From NCBI GenBank assembly GCA_025504975.1, contig JANUWI010000010.1, forward strand, positions 1,054,001-1,118,000: DNA of 64,000 nucleotides. The letters run 5' to 3'. The translations under genes were made by a program, and so were the position numbers. The first letter of the stretch is position 1. Each line of letters begins with the position of its first letter. Below the pieces are notes generated by a model. It saw nothing but the letters and a program-made list of their open reading frames with translations. It was not told the DNA's origin and searched no databases. Shown piece after piece: positions 32,815-42,616 of this stretch. This DNA is from Plenodomus lindquistii. Taxonomy: Eukaryota > Ascomycota > Dothideomycetes > Pleosporales > Leptosphaeriaceae.

Positions 32815-35367
32815 TTTCAGAGAATCGGTTCGGAGACGATGGAGTGGGCGGATATTAATGTAGTATGTTACGATTGACAGCGACAGAGATATCGATGAGG
32901 CAAGACTGATGAACGAGGGATCAGTCACTACTTATTGTACGATTGATTGATATAAACGTTGACAGGTAACCACGACAACGAAAGTGTGAGACGGTGGCAG
33001 CAAACGGATGGGGACGGTAAGACACATAAATACCTTCACACACCAGCCCCAGGTTTAGTCTAAGAAGCTGCCTAATCGACCATGTCACGGCAGATCGGAT
33101 GCGTCCAAGAAGCACAGCGCTCGAGCCAAGGCCTCGAGGACAGCACGCGTCAATGCAAATCAACAGTCGCTCTAGTTTGACGCTTCCAGAGAGAGGCTGG
33201 AGGAGCGCTGTGCATTACCCATATCGATAAACTTAGTGGAGCAAGGTATGTCTCATTGGACGAACACATTCACCCGACCCCTCCTTGGTCCCCACCACTG
33301 CTTGGAATGCGCGGTGGGCTGAGTCTGCTCCCGCCTTTTTACTCGGCTGCCCTTGGTTGTTTTCAGCCGGCAAACCTCGCTTCATGTACATGTTCCCGCG
33401 GAGGCATGCCAGACGGGTGGTGAGCAAGAGTTACCAGCCTTCTAGTTTCTGAGCCAAATCTATGCTCCACGCCGTTTACGCTGGATGACGGTGGCCCGGT
33501 ACACGATTGACGCCTTCAGTCCTCACCATGTCTGGGTGCAACATGTGCATAGATTAGGCCGCGGTATGTGTCTCAGACAGCTGCTCAACCGATTATTCCG
33601 TGAAGTTTTGACACCATCATTCTCCAGTAGCTCTTAGCGCTGGCTAGATCCCTCTGGCTGCAGTTTTGAGGTCTTTTGGAGCGTAAGGCAAACAGCGCCG
33701 CTTTGCGGCCTACTCGCCTGGCGGCTGGCGGCCATTCGCTGACAAGGCATCGTGACATGCAGGTGTCGCACTATGCGGACACGATGCTCGCGCATGCGGA
33801 GTATGGGACAGCAAGGATGAGATTGGTGGTGAAGGGTGAGCATTGCCCTAGTGATGTCAAGACTGGTGTCCTGATTAGGCGAAGAGCCTACCGCGCTAGC
33901 GCACTGTGTGGGGTAATCGTGGCTGTTTGGGATAACCGTGGTGGACCGCTTGTTGGGACGCTTAGAGCGCCTGAAGAAGGGCGGATAAGTTGTGCCCTTG
34001 AGGGTAAGCACATTCACTCGACTCTCCATTGTCTGATCCCAGAGTGCCAGGCGAATTCCGTGTAGCAACAAGGCCCGGAAGTTCGAGGCGCAAAAGAATG
34101 CTTGTGTGGGTGATGCATCGAAAGTCGGCTGTAGAGTAGATTGCTTGTCTGACTCGCAGGGCCGTAGACAAGGGACGCGCAAGCCACACGGGCTGGCTGA
34201 TCGGCGTTCGGGGCAAGTGAACGGTCGGATTTCGCAAGGGTAGAAGCAACGTAATTCGTGGTAAGCCATGTAGACCTAACTAGCCCTTGTTTCCTGTCTG
34301 TCCGCATGGCAATGTACGTTGCATCCTTCGAGTCTGCCATGCAGCGTGCTAGAGAGCTTCCAAGACATGCTACATACGCATGCTGCGGATTTCAAGTCAC
34401 TTCACAATCCTGTACCGCGCGCTCGACCACGACATTTGCGACATTTGCCGCCTGCGGCGTTGACGACGGCTCAGTCTAGCATGCCACTACAATTGTTTGA
34501 CGTCACAGACATTTCAGCTTCCGGTGTCCTGTGACCCACTACACTTGGCGCACACTCTAAAGTAGCTTCCGTAAAGCCATCAATAGAGAGGTCTTTTAGG
34601 TCGCTTCACCGTACACAGTCGAGTCGAATTGGGTTTCAAGGTATGCCACAGACGAGTCTGATCGTCCCTGACTGCAGGGCTGCCATCCCGCAGGGACAAT
34701 GACATGCACACCACCATTCGCAGATTTTAGCGAAAGGATATTCTAGAGAACGGCTAAAAGGCTCCTCAATCTTTTTGGTTTGTTGAATCCTTGCTCCACC
34801 ATTATACCCACTTGTTGCCAGCTGCAGGGACTTCATGTCTCGCGACCATACACCGTGTACATCGTTGAGCCCAACAGCCCAACATAGACTTCAAGAGCCG
34901 CATTCGTTTACCATGGTACATATCTGCCCCAAACGATCTCAACGCCTGGCTCTCTCGACAGAGTGTCGGGTTTGATGTCCCGAAGGAGCTGCAGCGCTCG
35001 TACCCGCATGTTGCAGTAGTGACCATCGGAACCACATAGTACACTATTGGATACTGTGCACTGCTTGACGCGTGGCGACTGCAATATTCTAGATACCTTA
35101 TGGCTACTCCTCCGTCTCCAAAATTGCTGCCAGACTGCATTCGGCCTCACGATCAACGATGAAGTAAGGTATGGCGTTTACCTGCTCAAGCCACAGATGT
35201 CTTCGCGAGCAGATGAGATCATGACATAGCGGGTGCAACTGACTGACAATAGTTTGTGAGTTGACAAATGTACCAATCTCCCTCGACGATGTACATAGGA
35301 GAAGATAAGTCGTCAACATACGTATGGTAACGACAGTAAACCGCTCTATGCCCTCACCCACATCCCT
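32815..35367. other. Intergenic region
   Basis: About 2.5 kb. The part next to 32815 is the promoter and leader of the wall-protein gene. Between 33.2 and 35.3 kb open frames appear on both strands (largest 33634-34269, minus) but none shows a domain or convincing splice sites. Confidence 0.5.
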
Positions 35368-35631
35368 CTACTTTCCTTCACCAGCCCTCTTCACACCTCC
35401 TGCCACGTCATTTGCTCCCTTCTCAATGCTCGTCCCGACGTCTGCGATTCCCCTTGCAACAGGCCTTCCAGCGTTTCCCGTAGCACCCTCAATCACCTCT
35501 CCTGTGCCTCTCCCCAATGCACCCACGACTCCGCCCACCAAATTCGTCGCGCCTCCAACAGTATTCCCAACCGTCGACGTGACAAACTTGACGCCGCTCG
35601 TCACACCAGATTCTTGCTGACCAATAGGCAT
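35368..35631 (-). CDS. Small Gly/Val-rich LEA-like protein
   Basis: A single exon of 87 residues with alternating Gly, Val, Thr and Ala (FVTSTVGNTVGGATNLVGG, VIEGATGNAGRPVARGIADV, KGANDVAGGVKRAGEGK). There is no Cys or Trp, no signal peptide and no true membrane helix. Repeated 11-residue-like phrases of the form GNTVGGATN and GNAGRPVARG recall LEA/hydrophilin-type proteins, which are made under desiccation or in spores. The composition is far from random, which is the main evidence that it is a gene. Function is inferred only from composition. Confidence 0.68.
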   Translation of the reverse strand: MPIGQQESGVTSGVKFVTSTVGNTVGGATNLVGGVVGALGRGTGEVIEGATGNAGRPVARGIADVGTSIEKGANDVAGGVKRAGEGK

Positions 35632-36642
35632 AGCGTTAGGCCGAGGCGCTTCTCAACTTGCAATCGTATGTTGAGGAAAGGGTCTGTGTGTAGTGCAGTG
35701 TAATGTACTTTGGTATGTCGGTATTACGGATAATGTTCTGCCGAAATGTACGGTGAGATTAGGTTTATGTGGTACAGTATCGTGGGCCGTGGTCTAGGTC
35801 GCTTGTGGGTTTGGTGTATGAGTCCGGCTCAGGATGGCTGGAGATGGTGCGGGTTTATGGAATACTATGATATGACGTCATGGGGCTGCGAGAACGACTT
35901 TGACGCGTGGACTACTGGGAGTGAAACTTGGATTTAATGGACTTCGACTCTGCGTGTTCAAGTTTAGACCCTAGTCCATGGTAGATAGGTGAGTATTACG
36001 AAGGCCAAGTTGGTGTTGTCTTGTGATCATGCTCTTTACAGGTCGCTGGCATGGCGGACAGGCTCTTGATGCTTGGGAAAGGGAGCCTGATCACGTAAGA
36101 AGTGAGGATGCCTTCATATTCCAAGATCATCTGCGAACATGTCTTGGTATACGTCTGGGCACGACATCAGTCTTGGGCCAGTCTATTGCTGTTGGTGTGG
36201 CTGCTCCTCTGACACGGCTGCTGTGGTGCTAGGGGGTTCTGTATACTCATGCGCCCAGGTAGTGCGTTTCTCATGTGATTGCAATTTCGAATCACGTGAA
36301 AAACGCACTACCTGGGCGCATGAGTATGATAGCTTCATTTGCCATGGGACGGAAGCCGGCGTGAAGGTGGATGCCAAGTCTGAGTCTGTTTGCATGTGCG
36401 TCGTCATTTGTCGTACAAGATCTAAATGACAAAGCTGGAGATATGCTCACTAATTCGAACCAAATGCATTGTGATGTACTAGATCTGAAGTTCGCATGTC
36501 AAATGGTGGAGGGCATCGGCGTTTCTACGGCCCGCGCGGTGATAGTCAGGAACAGACGCGCCAGCCTCAGCCCTCTTGGGATACCCGTCACCACACCCAA
36601 ATCTAAACCCTCCAAGACACACTCGTCACATACACGCGCGAA
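35632..36642. other. Intergenic region upstream of CHS5
   Basis: It contains the promoters of the LEA-like gene and CHS5, and the long inverted repeat at 36243-36327. No gene is supported. Confidence 0.55.
36243..36327. repeat. Near-perfect 38-bp inverted repeat with 9-nt loop
   Basis: The arm 36243-36280 (starts ATACTCATGCGCCC) is the reverse complement of 36290-36327 at 36 of 38 positions, around a loop GCAATTTCG. The two differences are transitions. It lies 316 bp before the CHS5 start codon, outside any coding region I can support. Confidence 0.97.
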
Positions 36643-37935
36643 ATGCTGGTCTCACTCACGGTCGGCAAGGTCGACGCCGGAGTCGCGGTGCTGCTTACAG
36701 AAGACAAACGCCTCGTAAGCAATGCCACATGGTCCCAGCAGCTCACCACTGCGCAGGCGCATCCCTACCATTCATTCATGGCTGACGCGCTATAGATTGA
36801 ATTTCCCTCGATATTACTGCCCCCCGACATCTCGTCTGGGTCCATGGTTGACATTGAAGTCGGCCGTAACCACAAGGCAGAAGCCGACGCCCAACGCGCC
36901 TTCCACGAACTCCAATCCGAGATCTTCCAGACCTTTGGCCAGCGCACACCCTCGGCACCCGTCATCAAGTGTCGCAATGCTACGCAAACCTCAGTCGTCC
37001 TTGAATGGGACCCGATTGACATTGCGACCGCCGAGCTACGCAGCCTCACCCTGTACCGCAATGGCAACAAAGCAGGCACGATTCCAAGGCCCAGCGAGAA
37101 CCACAGCACCAAGCTGAGTGGCCTCGCAGTAGACACGGAATACACCTTCCATCTGGTGCTCAAGACAAGTGCGGGCAACTTTAGCAGTGAGAAGCTGAAG
37201 GTACAGACACACAAGATGACGGATCTCTCTGGTATCACAATCACGCCTGGACACATGCCTGCTGCTCTACGAGAATCGCTTCAAAGATCAGTCGAGAGGA
37301 TCGGCGCCAAGATTGCAGACACTGTGCGTATCGACACAACCCACTTCGTATGCACAGAGGGACGAGGACCAGCATGGGAAAAGGCTGTAGAGAACAACAT
37401 ACCCGTTGTCGTCCCAGATTGGGTCTTGGGCTGCGAGAGGGAGGGCAGAATCGTCGGTGTGAGAGGTTACTACCTCAACGCTGACCCTCGTCTACGGAAC
37501 GTTGGTCCAGGTGGATCGCAGATACCTCAGCAAGCACCTCAACAACAACAGCAGCAATCACAGCAACAACAACCTAGAAGTCCAATACCGAGCCCAAGGA
37601 CGCAAGTTACCCCGCCGACTCCGGAGAGACCCACAATCGATCGCAACGCCGATGCAGCGCCGCCTTCCCCACCCCCCAAAGACACAATAAGTGAGCGCAG
37701 TCAGTCCAACACACCAGAGCCAAAGAGTCAGGCAGAGGAACAGAAGGTCAGGACAGAGGATCTGAGGCCTCAGTCGGAAAAGCAGAGACAGCAAGACACA
37801 AGCGAGGATGAGTCGGAGCCAGAGTTGAGCAATGAAAAGGCAGTCGAAGCGGGTCTGCCAACAAGATCAAAATCCGGGCAAGCATCAGTCGAGGACGACG
37901 ATGACGGAGGTAGCTTTCAAGAAGTGGCATTATGA
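36643..37935 (+). CDS. CHS5: Exomer complex protein Chs5
   Basis: Exons 36643-36714 and 36796-37935 give 403 residues; the 81-nt intron (GTAAGC..TATAG) is phase 0. Chs5 is the core of exomer, a trans-Golgi cargo adaptor that exports chitin synthase in yeast. The N-terminus MLVSLTVGKVDAGVAVLLTE, then IEFPSILLPPDISSGSMVDI, is the Chs5 dimerisation region. A fibronectin type III domain spans about 78-164 (APVIKCRNATQTSVVLEWDP, YTFHLVLKTSAG). A BRCT domain spans about 167-258 (LSGITITPGHMPAALRESL, TTHFVCTEGRGPAWEKA, VVVPDWVLGCEREG). The FN3-BRCT pair binds Arf1 in yeast. The tail is Gln/Pro/Ser/Glu-rich and disordered, shorter than in yeast Chs5 (671). Confidence 0.95.
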
Positions 37936-38482
37936 TGAATATGTCACCTCAAGAGCGACTCGCATTCAGGTCATCATCCGACCGTCAAATTCTGCGTAGG
38001 CTTTTTGGGATCTATGCCTTGTAATGCACATGTTATAATGTCTGGGGAAGGGGAAATGTCCCATCTTAGCGGAAAAGAATCGTACGTTGTGCCACCGCAT
38101 CTCTCTTCTAGTGTACTCTTGACGTGAACCGCGCTGCAATGTTTTGGCTCGGTAAAAAGAGCAAAGAAATGCCACATCTCACACATTGCCACTCTCCGCG
38201 ATTCCTCGCGGAATGAGGGCCAGAGGTTGATCGATCTACAGCTGGGCTTGGCTTATGATTGGCCAGTTCGGTGCTACAACAGGTAAGCTTACATCCCATC
38301 CCAGGGATCTATGCTAGCATGAAAGGTAGTAATATAACATTAAAGTCAGCTTTTGGTTGGGAACGTACGAACAAAGAGAAGGAACTCTGCGTTCCGTCGA
38401 GTCCTTCCACACTTCTTGCCCTCGCCCCTTCCACGCACCAGTTCATTCGCGTGCACGTCCACCGACCCAAGCCCTACCAAGC
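37936..38482. other. Intergenic region
   Basis: 547 bp holding the CHS5 3' flank and the promoter of the acyltransferase gene. Nothing else is seen. Confidence 0.6.
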
Positions 38483-39868
38483 ATGCCCCTCTCACCCCTC
38501 ATCCCCACGACGCCATGGCTAGTGACATGGCAACCTCTGCTCCTCTACCTACTCAACATCGTCGCTCTCGCTATACACCCACGATACCAAATCTTCCGCG
38601 TGGCATTGAGTCTCCCTATCCTGATTATCTTGGTGCTGCAGAGCCTGTCACGTGACTTTGGGGAGAATTTCGGCTTTCACTACGCTCTGAATTGCGCGGT
38701 GGGTATGTTGGTGTGCGTGTACATGGATTGGGTGGTTTTGGGACGGCCGGACAAGGAGGGGTGGCAGAGAGTAGCGGATGCTGGGGTGGGGAAGGAGACG
38801 CAGCATGGGAAGACGAATGGTGAGATCAAAGAGCATGGCAAGGCAAATGGTCAGGTTGGTCGAAGTCGCGAGGCCTTTGTACCGCAGGATTTCTGGAAGA
38901 GGGTATGGTGGGGAGTACGGCTTACGTTTGCATCGACACGGTACGTAGGCTGGTCATGCCAGGTCAAAAATGTGCCTTCGATGAGAGTACATGCCTCATA
39001 TCCTCGAACGTAAGTCTTATTTCTGCTGACTGAGATGGGTTGGCTCGGAATTGATAATCCATCCAGCGTCTTCATCGCTCGCGGGGTCCTTCGTACCGTA
39101 ATTTATTACCTGCTTAGAGATGCCCTGCTGTCGTACATTGCATCCTCCCCACATGGGTCGTGGCAGGATGTTAAGCATAAGACTATTGTTGGTCTCTCTG
39201 GCTACTCTCTCACACACCGCCTATATATCGTATGGGTCCACATCATAATCAGTTATGTAAACCTGGAAATGACCGCCAGTGCGTTCAACCTCATCTGTGT
39301 AGTGACAGGACTTTCGCCTCCCCGTGACTGTCCAACCACGTTTGGACATGTCAGGGATCTTTACACCTTAAGGAAGGCTTGGTCGTAAGTTCGAGAGGTC
39401 TTCGACAGACGTTTCGAAATGGTAGGAGCTAATAATGTAAACAGGGTAGTGTGGCATCAAATGTGTCGTCGTGGGGCAGCAACACCTGGGACGCTGCTCG
39501 CGCGCGATGTACTCCGTCTCCGCAAAGGGTCATTTGCGTCCAAGTACGTTCAGCTCTTTGTAGCCTTTGGAATCTCGGGCGTGGTGCATGCGTTAGCATC
39601 CATGTTGACGCTTGGCTCTTTCCATGACGATGCAGCTATGGTCGTCTACATCTTGCAGGCTGTGATTATTATGGTTGAAGATCATGTTATCGATTTTGGG
39701 AAGCGCATGGGCTTGAGAGACTCGCTGTTCTGGTGTGTAGTCGGTTTCATCTGGACGGTTTTCATACTCGGCGTCTCGTTAGAGCCGTGGGTAGGGGCTT
39801 TGCTCGAGAACGGCATATGGATCAACAGCCGTGAAATGGACTGGTTTGGGCTCGGGCCGCAGAAGTGA
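38483..39868 (+). CDS. MBOAT/wax-synthase-like membrane acyltransferase
   Basis: Exons 38483-39009, 39067-39384 and 39445-39868 give 422 residues; both introns are 57-60 nt and in phase. The protein is polytopic (LLLYLLNIVALAIHP, FRVALSLPILIILVLQSL, MLVCVYMDWVVLG, YVQLFVAFGISGVVHALAS, VYILQAVIIMVEDHV). STRYVGWSCQVKNVP is the RGIGW-x-VKNVP signature of fungal wax-synthase-domain proteins. VVWHQMCRR and VVHALA supply the two family histidines, the second being the likely catalytic one. Relatives transfer acetyl or acyl groups to alcohols in lipid or secondary metabolism, for example in meroterpenoid clusters. The expected location is the ER. No biosynthetic cluster surrounds it. Its stop is 40 bp from that of the convergent HET gene. 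Confidence 0.88.
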
Positions 39869-39908
39869 GGCAAAGGGTGGCGAGAATATGAAGATGAGCC
39901 TGGTTCAT

Positions 39909-42046
39909 TCAGACGAGTTGGAATCGATATGTGTTTTTCTTCCCTCTCTTGATCAAGCCGGCTACTTCCCCGTTCATGAAGCCGTGTGCATATCCCTCGC
40001 CGATGACTTGCCAATCATCGTGATGTATCCTTCGTAGCACGAGTGGTATATTGCAGCCGAAGAGGACAGCTATCACGTCACCTTCTCGCGCACGACAAGG
40101 TGCCATGCCAACGATGCCGTCGTTCGTGACCATAAGCCGTCGCGCTTTTTTACGTACCGTGTCATGGAATCGTGATAGGAAACCATCGAGTTTATCCAAT
40201 CCAAAGTCACTTCGAGGGCGTACCGGGTAGGAAGGAGGTCGACGTAATTTTGGTTTGGATGATGAAGAATCAGCAGGTAGTTTATCGACAAGTTCTGCTA
40301 AGGTCTGGTCGCCAAACACGAGGCCTTTGTTGAGCTCAAACCACGTCTCAAAGCTCCAGTCCACCGGCTCGTCTGCCAGGCACGCATGACATAGGCGCAC
40401 GAAGTCAGTCACGTAGTTCGTCGGAGCTTGGAAACAGAAGTGCCTGTCCTGTCGATCCAGTACCAGGGAGCGGGCGATTAGGTCTAGCCAATCCATGGGT
40501 AGCATGTTCGCCCTTGGCCCTGATTGTTGATTCTTGTCAGACTGTAGGGTAATGTGGCCAGTTTGAGCGCAGACGAAACTCTGGCACCTGAGCTCACGTT
40601 CATCCAGGCCACCTAGTCCATGTATCATTTCGAGTAAGACGCCATCGCAGTAGAGTTTTCGTAAGTCTCCAGAAAACGATACGTTTGCTTCTTTGCTCAG
40701 ATGGCCCGGTGCATTGTATGATGCTGTCCATTTGGCAGCCTTCAGAGGCCTGAAGTTCCCAATATGGTCGCTAGCACTCTGACTGGCCATCAATGGCACG
40801 GGCGAGGCAAAGTCGATGGTTGCGCTCCAGTCTGGGACCCAGTATGGTGCTGCGTTTCCAGAACCCGGATCGCAGGGTCCAGAGAAGCGATTAAACAAAT
40901 GCACGAAACATATGATATCCAAGTTGCCGTACTCGTCCCAAAATGAGCGTACGAGTCTCGCAAACTGAAGCTCAGCACCCGAGGTATACTCGGGTGCCCC
41001 AATGAGCTTACGGTCTCGCTCGGTGATAAGCCCCAGTACAGAGTAGGTGCGATCTCTGCTATCTGTCGCAGAGTGGTTGCCCAAGTAAGCCATGATAGAA
41101 ATCAGACTGATGCCGTGAGAGTCTGGCCTTGTATGCCATTGGTGTATCCTCCTGCGATTAAAAGCTCCGTCAAAGGCTATGCGTGGTACTAACTCGTGTT
41201 CGAAGCCATTGCTGATGGTGCTGCAGAGAAAGATGCTGTAAATGGCACTTTTGAACTTGCCACGGCCGATACTTTTCCAACCACAGTACAGCCTCGCTTC
41301 TTTAGGAAGAACAAATTCTTGTAGTGTCCAAACCTTGCGTTTTGTTCGTCAGTGATCAGACACGGCGATGCAGACCTCATATGACGCACCCTAGTCCACC
41401 ATGGCCTGAAGAGTAATTTGCTAACAGCGGCGCAGTTTGACGTGAACTCCAAATTCTGGAGATTTTGCCGCGTAGCCCTATCATCCCTGTTGAAGGCGAC
41501 CTGCAACCCCGCAAGATCGTGCAGAAACTCAATTGCGCCAGCACAATCACTGTCTTCCTCTTGCTCTTCACCCAGCCACACTATGGCTTTTTTCGCTCTC
41601 TTGTAAATATCTGCCATGATCTGGATTTGCTTCTCGCGTTCGTGACCATCTTCGAGATTTATGCACAGTGAGTCAATCCACCACCAGTCTATTTCATGGA
41701 AGTCATCATGTTTCGTTACCATATGCAGGAACGGGACCAGACTGCTCAGTACGGGTAGCGAGCCAGTATTGAGTTGGATGGCTGTATGTGAATGCGTCTT
41801 GGACCCCCACACGTAGCTCGCAGTGAAGAAATGTGGTGCACTTGCAAGAAGGAATGTCTTTAGTGTTCCTGAACAGGAGTGTGGGCATTAGCATACGCCA
41901 CAACGTGTAGTCGAAGCAAAGGCCAATCGCATACCCGTGAAGACACCATCCTCTTGCTGTGAGAAGCGAAGCAAGCGGATGGATACATCATCTATCGAGT
42001 CAGTGTACACAGAGTCGACTCTTTTGATGGGTTCTGGGGCCTGCAT
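39909..42046 (-). CDS. HET-domain (heterokaryon incompatibility-type) protein
   Basis: Minus-strand exons 42046-41935, 41868-41390 and 41333-39909 give 671 residues. Intron 1 (66 nt) and intron 2 (56 nt, GTGCGT..CAAG) are in phase; intron 2 joins RPWWTR to VWTLQEFVLPKEA. The HET domain fills the first third: IRLLRFSQQEDG, GTLKTFLLASAPHF, SYVWGSKTH (55-63), WWWIDSLCINLED, ADIYKRAKKAIVWLGE, FRPWWTRVWTLQEF. The domain ends SRDRTYSVLGLITERD. Such proteins trigger cell death on non-self fusion in some fungi, and most paralogues are uncharacterised. The C-terminal half has PYWVPDWS and a final DGIVGMAPCRAREGDVIAVL block, both usual in this family. No NACHT or ankyrin partner domain is present. The gene is intact. 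Confidence 0.93.
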
Positions 42047-42616
42047 TTCGAAAGAGGTTGGAATGTGTATGTGTGAAAGTAGATTACTCGTTCAGGCCCC
42101 GTGGTTGACCCCCACGCTAGAGCTGTCTTTGGCAAGGCGCCCTATTGTAAAGTGGCAACCTTCCTCGCAGTCTCACGTCGGGGATCTACAAAGTCCCACA
42201 CCTTGAGTCTTTGGATCACAAGTGCAGTTGATCGAAGGCCAGTCAGACTAGTATCTCCACAGTTAGAACCATCGGATATACTGTCTCGTGAAATTTCTCT
42301 ACCATTGCCATAGGTGTTGACCTATTCATGTTGTTCACTGACTCTACTCAGGACTTCACCGTAGAGCTCCTGAATGTACGAATCGCGATGGTTTCAGTAA
42401 TTGTGTCGCGTGGTTATTAATATATATGTTATGACATAGTATGGTGGCGACAAAATACGCTTTGAACATGGGAGATGCATGGACGCGACACAGTGATGTC
42501 TACGGCGCTGTAATGAACAAAGAAAAGCGCAATCATACGAATGGTTGAAGTATCTCACACAATCATCACGACATCCCGAAGCCTTCCTTCTTCTTAAGCC
42601 AAACCGTGCCTTCCCC
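42047..42616. other. Intergenic region
   Basis: 570 bp with the HET gene promoter and the 3' flank of the next minus-strand gene. Nothing else is seen. Confidence 0.6.

Noticed and set aside
33634..34269. A 211-residue minus-strand frame
   Set aside because: No recognisable family; competing frames on both strands; low-quality composition.
41150..41189. A third intron in the HET gene at GTACCA..CGCAG
   Set aside because: The stretch is in frame and stop-free, and removing it at those sites breaks the frame into the downstream exon. Continuous reading gives a coherent protein.
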